Assembly: GCA_029448655.1 (NCBI GenBank)
Contig: JACCLO010000002.1
Location: 806,001 to 870,000 of the forward strand
Direction of reading: 5' to 3'
Origin: Wolfiporia cocos
Lineage: Eukaryota > Basidiomycota > Agaricomycetes > Polyporales > Phaeolaceae
Length of the DNA stretch: 64,000 nucleotides
In this document: positions 1-12,844 of the stretch, one piece after another
Position numbering within the stretch: position 1 is the first letter of the stretch
How the letters are laid out: every line of letters begins with the position of its first letter
Position numbers and translations under genes: made by a program
Notes under the pieces: generated by a model
Told to the model about the DNA's origin: nothing
The model's database searches: none
What the model saw: only the letters and a program-made list of their open reading frames with translations

Positions 1-2018
1 GGGCGCATACAACGCGCATGGCGAAACTACATGCGGTACAAACATGAATGTGCAAGACGCATTCAGCGGTTCTGGAAGAACAACAAGGAGGGAATCGAGT
101 ATGCCAAAGTGCGGGATTATGGCCACCAGCTCCTCGCAGGGAGAAAGGAGCGGAGAAGGTTTAGTCTACTCAGCTATCGCCGATTCATGGGCGATTATCT
201 GGACGTCAATGGCAAGAGCGCCCTGGGTGAGGAGCTGTCAGCTGCTTGCGGCATTGGCTGTAAGTGTAGGCTCTACATAACCAGTTCAACATCAGCATCT
301 GACAGTGGGCTTCCACCAGCTGACAATGTAGCATTCAGCTCCAGGATACAGATGCTTGTGTCCAAGATGGGTCGTACCAGCAAACTGAGCCCACGGTTCC
401 TCATTATGGTGTGTTTCAAATGTGTCTGGGACTACTACATGGTACTTACTTCGCGACGTAGGCACAAAAGGAGGTGCATATTATCGTCGCTCAGCAGAAA
501 GATGGTCAAGCGTTCTATACGCTTGAGCGGAAGATCCCTCTTGTGACTATCAAGAGCATCTCAATGTCGAACTTGAGGGACGACTTCTTGGTGGGCGAGT
601 TTTCGCGCATCCCCTTTTACTGATCACTGATCCCCTGGCTAGGCCATCAATCTCGGTCCTACCGAAGAGGGAGACCCGCTCATAACTTGCATGTTCAAGA
701 CTGAGTTCATCACCCATTTGATGCGACTCACGTCTGGGAGTGTCAATTTGACAATAGGGCCGACGTATGTCTCGTGACTTTCTTGGACTACCCCGTGTTC
801 ATTTCGTTTTTCTTGCAGCGTTGAGTACAACAAGAAGAAGGAGAAGAAGGCGCAGGTTAAATTCATCAAGGATGAGACAGCCACGACCGACGACAACTAC
901 AAGAGCCACACTGTTCATGTACCCTCCGGTGAACCGCCCAGTAATCTTTCACGGCCAGCTGCGAAGCGGAAAGAGGGTGTAGTACGCCCGATCACCTCAG
1001 GGAAATTGCTCCGGAAGGGCGGTCCATCGGATGTATGCTTTGTAATATCAATGCGAAGTGACCAATCTGACAATAGTGTCTCTAATAGAAGCCTGCAGCA
1101 TCGCGACCGAAACCCGCTGCACAACCTCTGCCTGGGAAGTCGACACCAGCTCCGGCCGTGAAACCTAGTGTACCTGCATCATCATCCAATGCACCGCCCG
1201 CACCACCGCCACCGCCTGGTCGAACTGTTGCGCCGCCACCTCCCCCTCCTCCGCCAGCTGAGCCTGAACCCGAGATGTATCGGGCCAAGTTCGCCTTCGA
1301 GGGACAAGAAGGTGAAATGGGTCTGAAGAAGGACGATCTGGTGGAGTTGATCGAGAAAGACGACAACGGCTGGTGGCTTGTCAAGAAGGACGGCGTGGAG
1401 GGCTGGGCGCCAAACAACTACCTCGAGCTTGTTCCCCCAAAGCCCAAAGCTGCACCTGCGCCGCCGCCGCCGCCACCACCGCCACCTGCGAACCGACGAC
1501 CTCCGGCAGCGCCAGCTGCTCCAGCTGCTCCCGCTGCCCCTGCCGCACCGATCTCTACCAAGTCTCTGAGTGCTAACCCCTCGGCCAAACCAGTGGCCGT
1601 TTTTCCTGGCATGGCTCCCACAAACGGGTCTGCAACGCCGTGGAAGAAGTCCCCAGCGCTAGCCGCAAATGGGTCGTCGAACGGTTCTACACCAGCAAGC
1701 TCACGGCCTGCTAGTTCGTCAGCGTCGAAGCCACCACCTCCTGCACCGAAGCCTAAGCCTGGACCTCCGCCAATTGCAAGCAAGCCCGCTGGCGCTGGTG
1801 CGCCGAAGGTTGGGGCGAAGCCACCTGTACCTGTTGCGTCCAAGCCCGTAAACACTGCGACGAAGCCTAAGCCAGGCGGAGTGTCAAAACCTGCCGCTCC
1901 CAGTGGTCAGATGGACTTGGCTGCTGCGGTATGTCTTTGAGTCATTCGCACATCTGCTCATTTATCTGACTTGGTTCAGCTGGCAAAACGCGCGCAACGT
2001 ATGGCAGAAGATGAGTGA
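1..2018 (+). CDS. myo1: Myosin-1 (class I myosin), 3' part only
   Basis: Class I myosin heavy chain, the actin motor of endocytic patches and membrane tension in fungi. Only the tail is in the window; the motor domain lies upstream. My exons are <1-259, 320-408, 462-590, 643-764, 819-1032, 1089-1928 and 1980-2018, with introns of 51-60 bp that all keep frame. In order they encode an IQ motif (RIQRAWRNY, then [11 protein letters not shown]), the basic TH1 membrane-binding domain ([43 protein letters not shown]), a proline-rich TH2 stretch, an SH3 domain at about 1275-1434 ([27 protein letters not shown]), more Ala/Pro-rich sequence and a short last exon ending MAEDE. That acidic end is the Arp2/3-binding type of tail. 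The last intron (1929-1979) must be removed to reach it. Domain order and length are normal for fungal myosin-1. Seen: motifs and splice sites; inferred: exact exon limits. Confidence 0.95.
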
Positions 2019-3865
2019 TGTATGACATTGATGTACGAGTCGCGTACAAGGCACAAGGCGGGCGGCCCGTACTATTCGTGATATATTGTATGGAGGATCT
2101 CGGATAATATCAGCATAAAGGAATGCGGATTCTCGGCGTCAGGCGTGGAGTCTAAGGTCTTGTCCATGAATTGACCTCACACTTCTGGATGTAATTTGGA
2201 CAATATCACAACTTAGATTGAGATCGTGGGCATGCCATAGTGGTCACTCATCATGATGATGTGTCTTGCGTGGATAGCCAGCGTACCCACTGAATATCGA
2301 TCAGCAGCTATACATCACAAACTCTGCGATGTGATGACCACAAATTCAATATTCAAGGATCGCACTCATAGCCAACACCGATCCCATCACCGTCAGTCGA
2401 TCGTCATTGTGTTGGAAGTCGACGCGCTCGGCGCGCAATGGTGCGATCGGAGTCGCGCATTGATCGGAGTCAATGCCAAGGCGGAAATGGCGGGCGCAGC
2501 GGGAGTGGGGGGGCTGATAATCGGGGCGGTACGGGCAGATGAGTCACCGTCAGCACCTACGCCGTGCGTTTGAACCTATCTAGACGAAGTCCCTAGAGTC
2601 CGAAAGGGAGCGCGTAGCCTCGCGAGCGGGCACCTTCCCGTAAAACATTGTAGCCTTATACGATGCAACGCGAGCCACGGGTTTTTACAGATACGAACTG
2701 CAGTGATCAGCAGCGCAGCGCGCATGCAACTCAGTAGTATATCAAGATATTTTTGAGCAGTTACATGAGGTGGCCCCTTCCGTCACAGTGGCTAATGTGC
2801 CGGTGATGGGTCATGCATCCATCTCAATCATGAAAGCTATGACACTCTAGTTAACACCATCATGTAGACTGGGAACCATGAAACTTGAGACCATGTAAAA
2901 CACATGTCGAAGCAAGAAACAGTAAGTTGATTATTCGAAGACGTGCGATCACCGTTGCCACCGTCACGCGCGACAGTGGCGGCTTGATCGCGCGGGGCAT
3001 CAGCTCGCCGGAACCTGCACATGCCAACCTTTACCTCAACTCAGAACTCAGAAGTATGCTGTGCTACTGGCAGTACATAGTACAAGGAGGACGATATCTC
3101 ATGCTCGTTGACCTACTGCACATGTACGTGTATACCAGCTTATAAACATGTGTGCGTGATAGTCAGATGAATGTCATAGGGCTAAGGGAGAACATTTCCA
3201 TTTACAGAATATGCATATCATAAGATGCAAAACACGACAGATAGACTCATTCTATGATTGCACCAATGAGCCAAAAACCTGGTAGCGCGATTCACTTTGT
3301 GCGACTAATGTGAACTGGTCTGACTATCGCAGTACTCCTGCACTGCACTTCGTATGTCTTATTTCTTACTGAACTGACCTGAACGATTCGAAGGGCGTAT
3401 CATCCGACTGAAGTAATTCAAGACGTCACAGAACACCAGGTCTTGGTTGTACGGCGACTCAGATATTGGCGCAAACGTGAAAGCCATAGAAACCAACACA
3501 CGCAGCTGATCTGATGCAAGGCGTCTCAGCAAACTCATGCCGCTCAAGGCTGTCATGTAAGATCAGTCATCCCATTTGCATAGCGCTCTCGGATCCGACT
3601 AGTAGCGCATCGTTGGTCGAAACAGCTGACAGGCGCGATGTTCACAACAAAACCGTAGGCACGATACGGTCTCTCCTCATCTGTAGTGACACAGGGCAGA
3701 CCTGTGGGAATGCGCAGGCCGGAGCGCAGCTATTAAAAGAGAATATCCGCGGTACGTGCATGCATACTAAACTGTCTGAGCAACTCTTCCCGAACAATAT
3801 CACACCTTGTCGTCTATCTGACCTCCCCAGTCTCTAATTGACCACTGCAATACAGCTCCTTCCTG
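2019..3865. other. Intergenic region, no gene recognised
   Basis: Lies between the myosin-1 stop and the P450 start. Short open frames occur on both strands but none shows a recognisable domain, a convincing intron structure or a codon pattern like the neighbours. A TATTAAAA stretch near 3731 could belong to the P450 promoter, but this is weak. Confidence 0.5.
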
Positions 3866-6212
3866 ATGGCTGCGCTGATCAATGTCGTTTGGGCTCTCGG
3901 TTTGGCCCTTTGGAGCTATGCTATCTGGAGAATTGCACCCGCCCTGTACGCTCTGCTGAAACCATCTCCACTGCGCTATATTCCGGGCGCTCCTGCCCCG
4001 AGTTGGCTATTTGGCAATCTTAAACAACTCAGTAGTGTCGAAGAACCGATCATACAGGAAGGTTGGGTAGAGAAATATGGGAAAACAATTAAATTCAAGG
4101 GCTGGTTCAGTGTGTGTATCATTCGCACGATAATATGTTGTCGTGGTGCTGAAATAGGACATAGCGCGATACGTTATTCACCATGGACACAAAGGCTATA
4201 AACTACATCCTTACACACTCTAGTGACTATCCAAAGCCAGAGGCTTCTCGCTTCAATTTATCTCAATTTTTAGGCAACGGTTAGTCAGGATCTTATTTAT
4301 TGACCTACTCGATCTTCCCACCTATATTCCATACCCAAGGTGTCCTTGTTGTGGAAGGTTGGTGTCGCGCGTTCTATGGATACTCCATGTTGAATAGACC
4401 TTCCGTTCTAAAGGCGAACAACATCGTAAACAGGCGAGTCTATGACTTCACCGGAGGGTCTCGTGCTGATGTCGACATAACACGCGCAGAGGCGTATTAT
4501 GGTCCGTGCAGATCACATCGTAGCACATACTCTTTTAACAAGTTACGACAGAACCCAGCGTTTGGACCCGCACAAATCCGAGAGTTAACTGGGATTTTCG
4601 TAGATAAATCATTGCAGGTAATCAACAACTGCAGGTCCTTCCACGCTTTTGTGGGCGCTAATCCAGTCCTGCAGCTACGCGATGTCTGGAAAAACGAGGT
4701 CCTAGCTCACGGAGACTCTGCGCGGATTGACGTTGTCAAGGGATTGAGTAAGATGACATTGGATGTCATCGGTCTTGCTGGTGCGGCTCTGGTCGAGCGG
4801 TGATTATGATGAAACAGAAATCTCATGAATGGATAATAGGGTTCAACTACTCATTTGATGCACTCAATGTGCATGGTAAACCGAATGAGCTGAATGAAGT
4901 TTTTCGAACAATATTTGGCACTGCGGGCAAAAGAGGAAGCGTCTTCGGAATGCTTAAATTCATATTTCCTCCCCTTCGCCTCATTGTAAGTGTCTTGTCA
5001 GTGAAAAATCGATGTCCTATGCTTGCCCGTTGCCTAACAGCCCACCGAGCGCTCAAAAAGAGTCGCCAAAGCTCAGCGTGATATGAGGCGCATTGGCATG
5101 CAACTCATCGCAGAGAAGAAGGCCGATGTCATGAGAGCTTCCGCTCAGAAAAAGAAGATAGACAACGGACTCGATGGCTTGCAAAACCGCGATTTGCTGA
5201 CGCTATTGATCAAGGCGAACATGGCAACTGATCTTCCAGAGGATCACAGGCTCTCAGACGAGGATGTGCTTGCGCGTGAGTATTTCGGCATATAGCTTCC
5301 AGAATCACGGAGCTGATAGTTTTCAGAGGTCCCAACGTACGCCCGTCGTCTAGATTAGCCTACGTTGTCTAAATTATTTCCAGGTTCTTGGTGGCAGGTC
5401 ATGAAACAACAAGCACGGCGACGACATGGTGTCTTTACGCATTGAGCCATGCACTAGAAGTACAACAAAAACTTCGCGAAGAGCTCTTAGATATACCCAC
5501 TGACCACCCAACAATGGACGAGCTCCAGGAGCTGCCTTATCTCGATGCTGTCATCCGCGAGACTATGCGCGTGTACCCGCCCGTTCCCACCGCTGCGCGC
5601 ATCGCGGGCATCGACGACGTCATTCCTCTGAATGAACCGTATACGGATATCCGCGGAGCTGTGCATGATGGTATCAGGTACATTTCCGACCGCTTTAGAG
5701 GATTTGTGGCGATGCTAACATGGTTAAAGGGTCGAGAAGGGCACTGCTATCGATGTTCCTCTTCTTGCTCTCCATAGGTCAAAGGAACTATGGGGCGAAG
5801 ATGCGCTAGAATTCAGGTGCGTCCATCTTCTCTATCTCATACTCAAGATGTAATGACTATTCATGTAGGCCAGAGCGATGGGAGTCCATACCAGATACCG
5901 TTCACAGTGTTCCCGGGGTTTGGAGCCACCTGATGACTTTCCTCGGCGGTCCGCGCGCTTGTATCGGATACCGCTTCTCGATTGTCGAGTTTGTATTCCC
6001 ACATATCATTTTTCAGCCCTATGTTGACATCATATCTATGCAGAATGAAGGCGCTTGTGTTTACGCTCGTGCGCGCGTTCGAATTCGAGCTGGCCGTATC
6101 GCCACAAAACATCGAGAAACAAGGTGTAGTGATTAGGCGCCCCTTCGTCAAGAGCGAGAAACACAAGGGAAGTCAGTTGCCAGTGCATGTCAAGCTATAC
6201 AAACGGGAGTGA
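3866..6212 (+). CDS. Cytochrome P450 monooxygenase (copy A)
   Basis: Membrane-anchored haem monooxygenase, substrate unknown. The ATG at 3866 precedes a hydrophobic N-terminal anchor and a proline hinge ([18 protein letters not shown]). My exons are 3866-4111, 4165-4279, 4340-about 4357, an unresolved stretch, then to 4617, 4675-4780, 4840-4985, 5041-5275, the 10-nt micro-exon 5327-5336, 5384-5677, 5730-5816, 5869-5988 and 6044-6212. Signatures are complete: the I-helix [13 protein letters not shown], the K-helix RETMR, PERW and the haem loop [10 protein letters not shown] with its cysteine ligand. Between 4358 and 4511 the frame stays open but would add roughly 46 to 50 residues between VLVVEG and [10 protein letters not shown] that P450s of this type lack. 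Either an in-frame intron is hidden there or the gene carries an insertion. It differs clearly from the two P450s at 54848 and 60961. Family assignment is not attempted. Confidence 0.88.
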
Positions 6213-8552
6213 AACGACTTAAAGCAACGAGCGTGAGCTGAAGCGCTATGTTGCTCACGGTTGTAAGGGTGAAACCGCGGCAGACGTCGGTCGGTCTGGC
6301 GTAAATCTTATTTGCCGCGATGAACTACGGGTGTTTTCACTTCATCTAATGCCTAGAGCATGAAAGGATATTTTGCATGACGTTACCTGTACCACCTAGT
6401 GAAGAGAATTGAATTCTTACGTAGAGTTTCAGTCAAAAATCTTGTTTCAATCAAGTTACGCACTTCAGCATGTGGCCCCTACGTAGATTGATCTACTCGA
6501 GTACTAATAATTTGTCCTTCAATTCATAGAGAGTATAACAGTCTGGAGTCAAACACTCGATATCAACACCGGCAGTAGCGGAAAACACACAATGTAATCA
6601 TTGGAGCCAAATACTTTTTTTGCTCTTGAGATTAACAACTTCATCAGGAATCTGCGGAAATGCGTGCAGTAAGATTTCCATGGTTAGATAGAATATCCCT
6701 TCTGTGGGGTATATATATTACCAGAGTAGATTACTAGTGTGCTCCTTAAGGCGGCAGTTTAGTCTGTTCAGTGGGAATCAGTTTTGTTGCAATAGCAGAT
6801 TAATTGTCGCATGCAGATGATTTGGACCATGAAAACGTACGTAATTAAGCGTGTCTCATACTTAAAAACTATGAAAGTGAGTACGTACTATGGTCATGTC
6901 AAGCCGCGAGATCAACGAGTAAGAGTAAGAGACCCCTGCAAACAGGGTTTCATTTGAGCAAGTTTCAATGCATGCGAAGGGCCACTCAATCAGTTGAGCG
7001 GCCGACACATCATAGCGGCCGAACGCCTCGACGGCTGCAATGAGCGTGTCGATGTGGGCACGGAGGCCGTTTATTCAATCAAGTATATGATGTGATGACG
7101 CCTGACATCTGCTTCTCTTTGATGCAAAATAGGTGCGAACACCGCCCCTACCAGTCTTCAAACGCAAATCTATCTCACAGTGACCAGTGCGCAATACAAT
7201 ACAATCAGTTGCCATACTGCTAGAAGGAAGGTACATCTGATCCGTGATCATCAGGAGCTGACAGAAGTCGATCTTCGTCGATGTACAACTCTACTTATCG
7301 CGGGACGCATGCTAAGCAACTGAGATGATATCCACAAAGCTGCTCGCAGAGATATAAGTCGCAGAAGGACGAAGCAAAGATAGCGTGATGATGAAATGTG
7401 GAAGGAGCAACAGTGGATAACCCGCGAAGAATGCTCATGCCTCGTTGAGATCACGTCATCAGGAGGTGGCAGGCAAGTGTGCATCAAGATCCAGGGCGCC
7501 AGTACTATTCGCCCTGCTCCATTCGCAGGACAGTGTAGGCAGCACCAAGGGATGTTCCATCCACAAATTGAGAGCTATATGCACTACATATAGCCTCTTG
7601 CCACACATACTGGCATTCAGATATACGCAGAGCAAAAAATACACTTCGATCCAGGTCTCGTTTGCGGTCCCTCGCGCTGGGCATGCACTAATCTAACGAG
7701 CGATTTGCAAACAACGGGGCTGTTTGTTCAGGTCTGGAGCGACTGCATCGCGGCAGATTTCTGGCTGCATATCATGGTGGTCAGGAACAAGACGCGGGTA
7801 TCATCTAATGGGAATGCTTGATCGATCAGAGTGATCAGTGTGGCGCATTTGCAATCGAGTGGCTTCCTACAAACTCGCGCCATGACCACATCCACCGTCC
7901 CGAGACCACTGGCATGCTTGCACATACGCACGCTAATAGGGAAGGCTCAGATGCACTGATACAGTGCAAACCTAAACTGACTGCAACCAGCTGCACTTGC
8001 TTCCGTCGGCACAGCGTCCGGCGGTAATCGATAATCCTACAGCTGCGCCGAAGCGTGTTGTATCCTACAAGGGCGCCTCACAGATATGCCGTGGGTGCGG
8101 AGATGTGATCGAAAGATATCGCCGTTACCATCGCGATCCGCGGACTTACGGGGGAGTCCAGTAGAGTGCATAGCTAGCAAGCCGAAACATGTCCCACTTC
8201 TCACTGGATCAAGCAAGCAGGGTTTGTAAGTAAATCTGTGCGTGATTAATGATCCCTGCCTTTAGCTGATAGAATGCGAATGTGTTACAGGCCGACACTT
8301 GGCTTCTGCGGCGAGGCGCTTCTCTCCCATCATCTCGATCTGTCATGGTCACTTTTGAGAGGGGGCGCGTATTCCATTGGCTCTCATCACGCTTCTCAGA
8401 CACTTCCGTGAGACAGCGCCGCTTTGTGCACCCCGGTAACTCTTCTCGCTGATGACTCCCTTTCTGGTTCATCTGCGAAGCTTCACGAGTATATAAGCTG
8501 CCAGGCGTGCTTTTTTCCCAGAGATGCATGCCAATGCCAGGTCTTGGCCAGA
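6213..8552. other. Intergenic region, no gene recognised
   Basis: About 2.3 kb between the P450 and the DUF6534 gene. Only short unrelated open frames are present on both strands. I see no domain motif, RNA gene or clear repeat. The last 130 bases are open in the frame of the DUF6534 start, but the ATG at 8553 fits the family's N-terminus best. Confidence 0.5.
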
Positions 8553-10657
8553 ATGGGCGTTAACCTCCCTCTGAACAGCACCATAGGGGTGACGCTCATC
8601 GGCGTCATGTTCGCAGTCATGTGCGTCCAGCTATAGATGTACTTTGTATCGTCATGAACGCTTACGCAATACCGAAAATCCAGGTTTTATGGATTCTCTC
8701 TTGCTCAGACTACGTATTACTACCTGCATTACCCTGCTGACCGGTCATTCTTGAAGTGCTTTGTGCGTTGCTCAATTGCCTTCCTGCGCCTCTATTTGAC
8801 CTCGAATTATAGGTTGCGCTCCTATGGTGCGTGCATACTATGACGGCTACGTCGCAGAAATCTAATTTCTTGGTTCAGGATCTTCGATACTGTAAGGACA
8901 GCGTTGGACCTTCAGGTAGGTGACGAGCGGAGCTGCTGGATTTATATTACTGATAAGCCCTGCAGTACCTATGGTACTTTGTCGTTGATAGCCATGGCAA
9001 TCCAAATGGTCTTGCGAGCTTCCCTGTGTGAGTAAATACTCTGATTCTATGGAAGTTCCACAACTCATCAAAATACCAGCTCCTGGATAGTACGCCCGTG
9101 ATAATGTATTGGTGTAATGCGCTGGCTGATTTATCATAAAGGTTGAATTTTTCTTAGCGGTACGCATGCAAATATTCTTTCTAAGGTGGCCTATATATGA
9201 ATAGGGCGTGTATATAGACGGTCACTGTACTCGCTGTGCAACTGTACGGAAAATCATACGATCGACGTATCAACCCAATTCACGGCTGATTAACGTGACG
9301 AACCAGGTATTTTGTTGATACAATCTGGAAATGTGCGTATCATGCGATAAGTGTGAGCTACCATGTTACCGTTGACCCCGAGATAGTTCTAGCAGAAAAG
9401 CAATATAAATATCCGGTGGTATTGTCACTGGTACGCCGAGATTTTTGATAGCCATCCGAGATAAACTCAGTGTGTGCAGATAGCATTTTGCTTGACATCA
9501 TGCGGTAAGATCATATCTCGAGCACTGAGATGTGGCTGACTCATCCGACGTACTTGAAGCCGGTGGACTCGGTCAGTTAAATGTATACTCACTTCATCAC
9601 ACAATTCCTCATACTTGTTGCTCTTCTCTCGTAGCAACTGTATGGGAGTTGTATGCAAATACCCTCCGGCCTGTAGAATTCTGTCTTAACTGTATGTTAT
9701 CAGTACTAGAAGCTCTAACGTCAAACAGGCGCTACTCAATGCTACGGTATGCAATCAAGTTCACCGCGTAACCTTCCTTGTATGACTCTTCGCAGTATAC
9801 CGGGTGTATCCAGACCATATCTGCAACTATTGCCGACATCTACATCGCCGTTGCCATGTCGTCAATACTGCACAAGAGAAGGACGGGATGGGCTCGGTAG
9901 GTGTCTCGATAGAGTAATTCGGTCTTGAATTTCACAGAACGATTTCTAGGACGGATTCATTGCTTACTAAGCTCGTGGTTTTCGCAATTCATCGAGGAAT
10001 ACTTGCAGCGTATGTCCCACTCGGAATCATTGATATTTTGGTATGACATTGTCATTTTGGCAGTATTATGCAGCTGGGACATTTTATTTCGGTAAGATTT
10101 GAGCATGGCTTACGTCTAAATGGGCGCCTCAAAGCATTTTGACAGTTCATCAGCACTTTGGACGATCTTCCCGATGATTTATACTGGGCGCTGTTCCACT
10201 TCCCGGGTACCAAGAGTAAGTATTTGATATCCGTGGCTGACGAAATCATATTTTGATACCAACACACAGTCTACGTGAACTCCTTGCTCGCTGTGTGAGT
10301 TTGCATTCGAATTCATATTTCGCATTCACCATTAAGACTGAGCGTAATCATAAACCCACATAATCTAGGCTGAACTTACGCAATCACTTGCGACAAACTC
10401 AGGCTCCAGCTCAGAGCAATGTAGAATCGAGCATTCCGCTCGATGACTTCCTCCCGCGGACTCAGTCACAAAGCAGGTACGGTTTGGAGTCGTCTTGATT
10501 TTCATTCAAGCTACGTGAGCTCATTGTGCCTCTGCGCCTCTTTAGGAAGCACCGTAGAAATGAGGTAGTGATGCAATCACCCCCATCCCCTCTGGATGGA
10601 ATCTTGATAACGACGGAAACCATACACGATCGTTTCACCGAGCTGAAGACGATATAG
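8553..10657 (+). CDS. DUF6534-type multi-pass membrane protein (copy 1)
   Basis: Belongs to the large basidiomycete family of seven-helix-like membrane proteins now called DUF6534; function unknown. The first exons are well defined: 8553-8620 (MGVNLPLNSTIGVTLIGVMF), 8684-8762 (YGFSLAQTTYYYLHYPADRS), 8813-8826, 8879-8915 (IFDTVRTALDLQ) and 8966-about 9027 (YLWYFVVDSHGNPNGLASFP). Later exons carry TVTVLAVQLYG (about 9215), CIQTISATIADIYIAVAMSS (about 9800-9860), RTDSLLTKLVVFAIHRGILA, IMQLGHFI, DDLPDDLYWALFHFPGTK and LNLRNHLRQT. The stop is TAG at 10655. Exons between about 9028 and 9800 were not fully resolved; the gene may be intact. A paralogue on the opposite strand at 41261-43373 has the same exon pattern, which supports the reading. 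The C-terminal tail is hydrophilic and probably cytosolic. Confidence 0.85.
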
Positions 10658-11518
10658 TCTTGCCCCATGCTTTAAAATTAGCACATAGCAATCACAATGC
10701 ATTTGTATGTATGTCGTCGATGACTAGCAGCTATGCGCAGTATGCCAGTAACTTTCATGGTCATCGTGGCAAGAGTCGTCTCAACTAGCTGGACCGTGGG
10801 TCCTAATAGGATGATCGTATCAAACCATCACCATTCTACAAAACGCTTGGGGCACTACGTCTATGATCGCTTTATAATATCACGTATATCTCTTTCCCGG
10901 CCTCCTGCACTCGATTGTGGCGTGTGGCGCGATTTGTGGCATTTCATGAACGCCGGTGCCGGTACGTGCTGGGACCATTCAGCAACCGGCAAATTAACCG
11001 TTTTCGATGCGCCTGACGATGCATGGTAGTCCACTAGATCGAAGGTGGTTAGTGTTTGAGAGCTCTCGTCAGCCATTTTTAACAGGAAGCATCTGGAAAA
11101 GCTGAAGGTTTCCGATGATTTCGGTAACGGCAATGGCAGACAGAGCTATGAACGCTTGAGCATTGCCGAAGGTTGGAAATCGTTAAGTACTGTTGATGTA
11201 GTCGACATTCGACGCATTGCGCTTACCTTAATCACCGTCCTTAAGGTTACCAGAGTGTACCGATGTAAGCTGCGTGAAGGACAAAGCCTCCGCCACGATT
11301 CGCACACGAGGGCTTGAAGCGCGTGGGATCAGTTTCTCCAACCGCTAGAGCCCGTTACAAGGAACGTGCATTTCACGTAGATGCGACGACCAACCCGAGA
11401 CATCAGCACAGGCACAACATGAACTTGCTACTACAATTCTGTGTGACGACAGTCTGCGTAAGCACTACGCTGCGTAGCACGACATCCATCCCAATAGAAC
11501 GGTGACAAGGTCCCGCAC
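10658..11518. other. Intergenic region, no gene recognised
   Basis: Lies between the convergent ends of the DUF6534 gene and PIN1. It probably holds the two 3' UTRs. Short open frames on both strands show no recognisable domain. Confidence 0.5.
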
Positions 11519-12276
11519 CTAACCTGTGCGCAAAATCAAGTGCACGCCGCTTTCTGTACTGACGATGTCGCTGATCTGGCCGACATTCAGTGCGTATGTC
11601 GCGTCCTCGAACGCCTTCTGCATTTGGCCCTGTACAGGCAGTGAGCGACTCCAGCAGCCTTGCGACGACGCAACGACCACAGATATAAGACAAACAGTGA
11701 ACATACCGGCCTAAAGAATCCCAGATCCCCGTCGTTTGCGTGCGATGAGTCGTCCGAATGAGCGCGTGCAAGCTCAGCGAACTTCTCCGTCGAGCCATTG
11801 ATCTCCGCAGCGTAGCCCTTGAGGATCTCGATCGCCTCCTCCTTCGTGCGCGTGATGTTCGCCTAGCGCGCACAGAGTCAGCCTTATATACGTGGAGGCG
11901 GCGGCGGTGCAGAGCGCGCACCTCCTTCCAGCTGCTCGGCCGGCGGCTGTCGCGGTGCTTCACGAGCAGGTGGCTTGCGCGCACCTGTACAGGGCGCCCG
12001 TCGGGACCCTGCGCGCCCTGCCCGAGAAGATACTCCTTTGCGCCGGGCAGCTCGTGCACTTGCTCCTCCGTGAGCTCCGCAGGAGGCTCCCAGGAAGACT
12101 CACGGCTCTCCGTATGATAGTAGTACGGGACTTTGCGCGAGTTTGACAGGCGTACTTCCCAGCCTAAGGATGACTACGTAGAGTGAAGCAAGTGAGCAAT
12201 CTGTTGAGGCCATCGTCCTGCGCATGTACGCACCATTGTCGCGGAGGAGAGGCACGTTGCGAGACGCCACACTCAT
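11519..12276 (-). CDS. PIN1: Peptidyl-prolyl cis/trans isomerase, PIN1/ESS1 type
   Basis: Parvulin that isomerises phospho-Ser/Thr-Pro bonds; in fungi (Ess1) it acts on the RNA polymerase II C-terminal domain. Reading down the minus strand, exons are 12273-12276 (start, tentative), 11922-12163, 11707-11862 and 11519-11629. The second exon encodes the WW domain ([19 protein letters not shown], then SSWEPP) and the start of the parvulin domain ([10 protein letters not shown] with basic RRPSSW, the phosphate-binding loop). Later exons give [43 protein letters not shown] and [10 protein letters not shown] before TAG. Introns are 109 (tentative), 59 and 77 bp. The 4-nt first exon (M plus one base) is the least certain part; it gives M-S-W-E, as in related proteins. 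The rest looks intact and of normal length, about 170 residues. Confidence 0.93.
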
Positions 12277-12468
12277 TGTGCGCTAGCACGATCGGGTATG
12301 TGCATTGCAGGCGTCTCATGATCAGAATGTTGAACGGTATAGTCTATCGTACCCTAGTCTCTCATGGTGTCCATTCCGTAATGCAAAAAATATTCACGCA
12401 CGCTGTTCCAAGGTGCGAGCCACATTGCCAGGTCATCTTTCCTGCTCATCATAACCCATAACCAATGT

Positions 12469-12473
12469 CATAG
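12469..12473. repeat. Target-site duplication CATAG, left
   Basis: CATAG directly abuts the outer LTR (which starts TGACACAAG on the plus strand). The same five bases follow the other outer LTR at 31510-31514. A perfect 5-bp duplication is the normal footprint of Ty3/gypsy integrase and shows that 12474-31509 is bounded by one insertion event. Confidence 0.9.
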
Positions 12474-12844
12474 TGACACAAGCGCTATCTCAAGCAACTA
12501 CTCAGGGGAATATTACTCGCGTGGAAGCGTATTCCTAGTCTGAGGCTACTCAAGGCAACAAAGGCCAAGACGAGTCTGGGGTGCTCCCTGCTCGTCTGGC
12601 TGGTATATATGCTCGTAGGCTGTTTGTACATGTTTGGCTACTATACAGTATTACGTAAGCTGATAGACTGTTGAGAGTATGGTAAACCCTATCGTAGGTG
12701 TAGAGCCACATCAAGGGTGTCCGGGGTCTGTGTAGGCACGTGTGGGGTGTTCGGGGTCCTTGCACGTGATGCATAGGCGGGCGCTTAGATAAGATAAGGG
12801 TTGTCTCTAGTCGCAAGCTAGTTGGAGAAAATCGGCTTGTGACA
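12474..12844 (-). repeat. Outer element, 3' LTR
   Basis: 371 bp. On the minus strand it begins TGTCACAAG and ends CTTGTGTCA, the usual TG...CA with short inverted ends. It matches 31138-31509 except for about six substitutions and one indel. The pol reading frame runs about 38 bases into it. Confidence 0.93.

Noticed and set aside
1418..1855. Minus-strand 145-codon glycine-rich frame
   Set aside because: Antisense to the proline-rich part of myosin-1; poly-Pro codons read as poly-Gly on the other strand.
11403..12059. Minus-strand 218-codon frame starting [13 protein letters not shown]
   Set aside because: It is PIN1 exon 2 read through its intron and then in the wrong phase; the spliced model explains the conserved residues.
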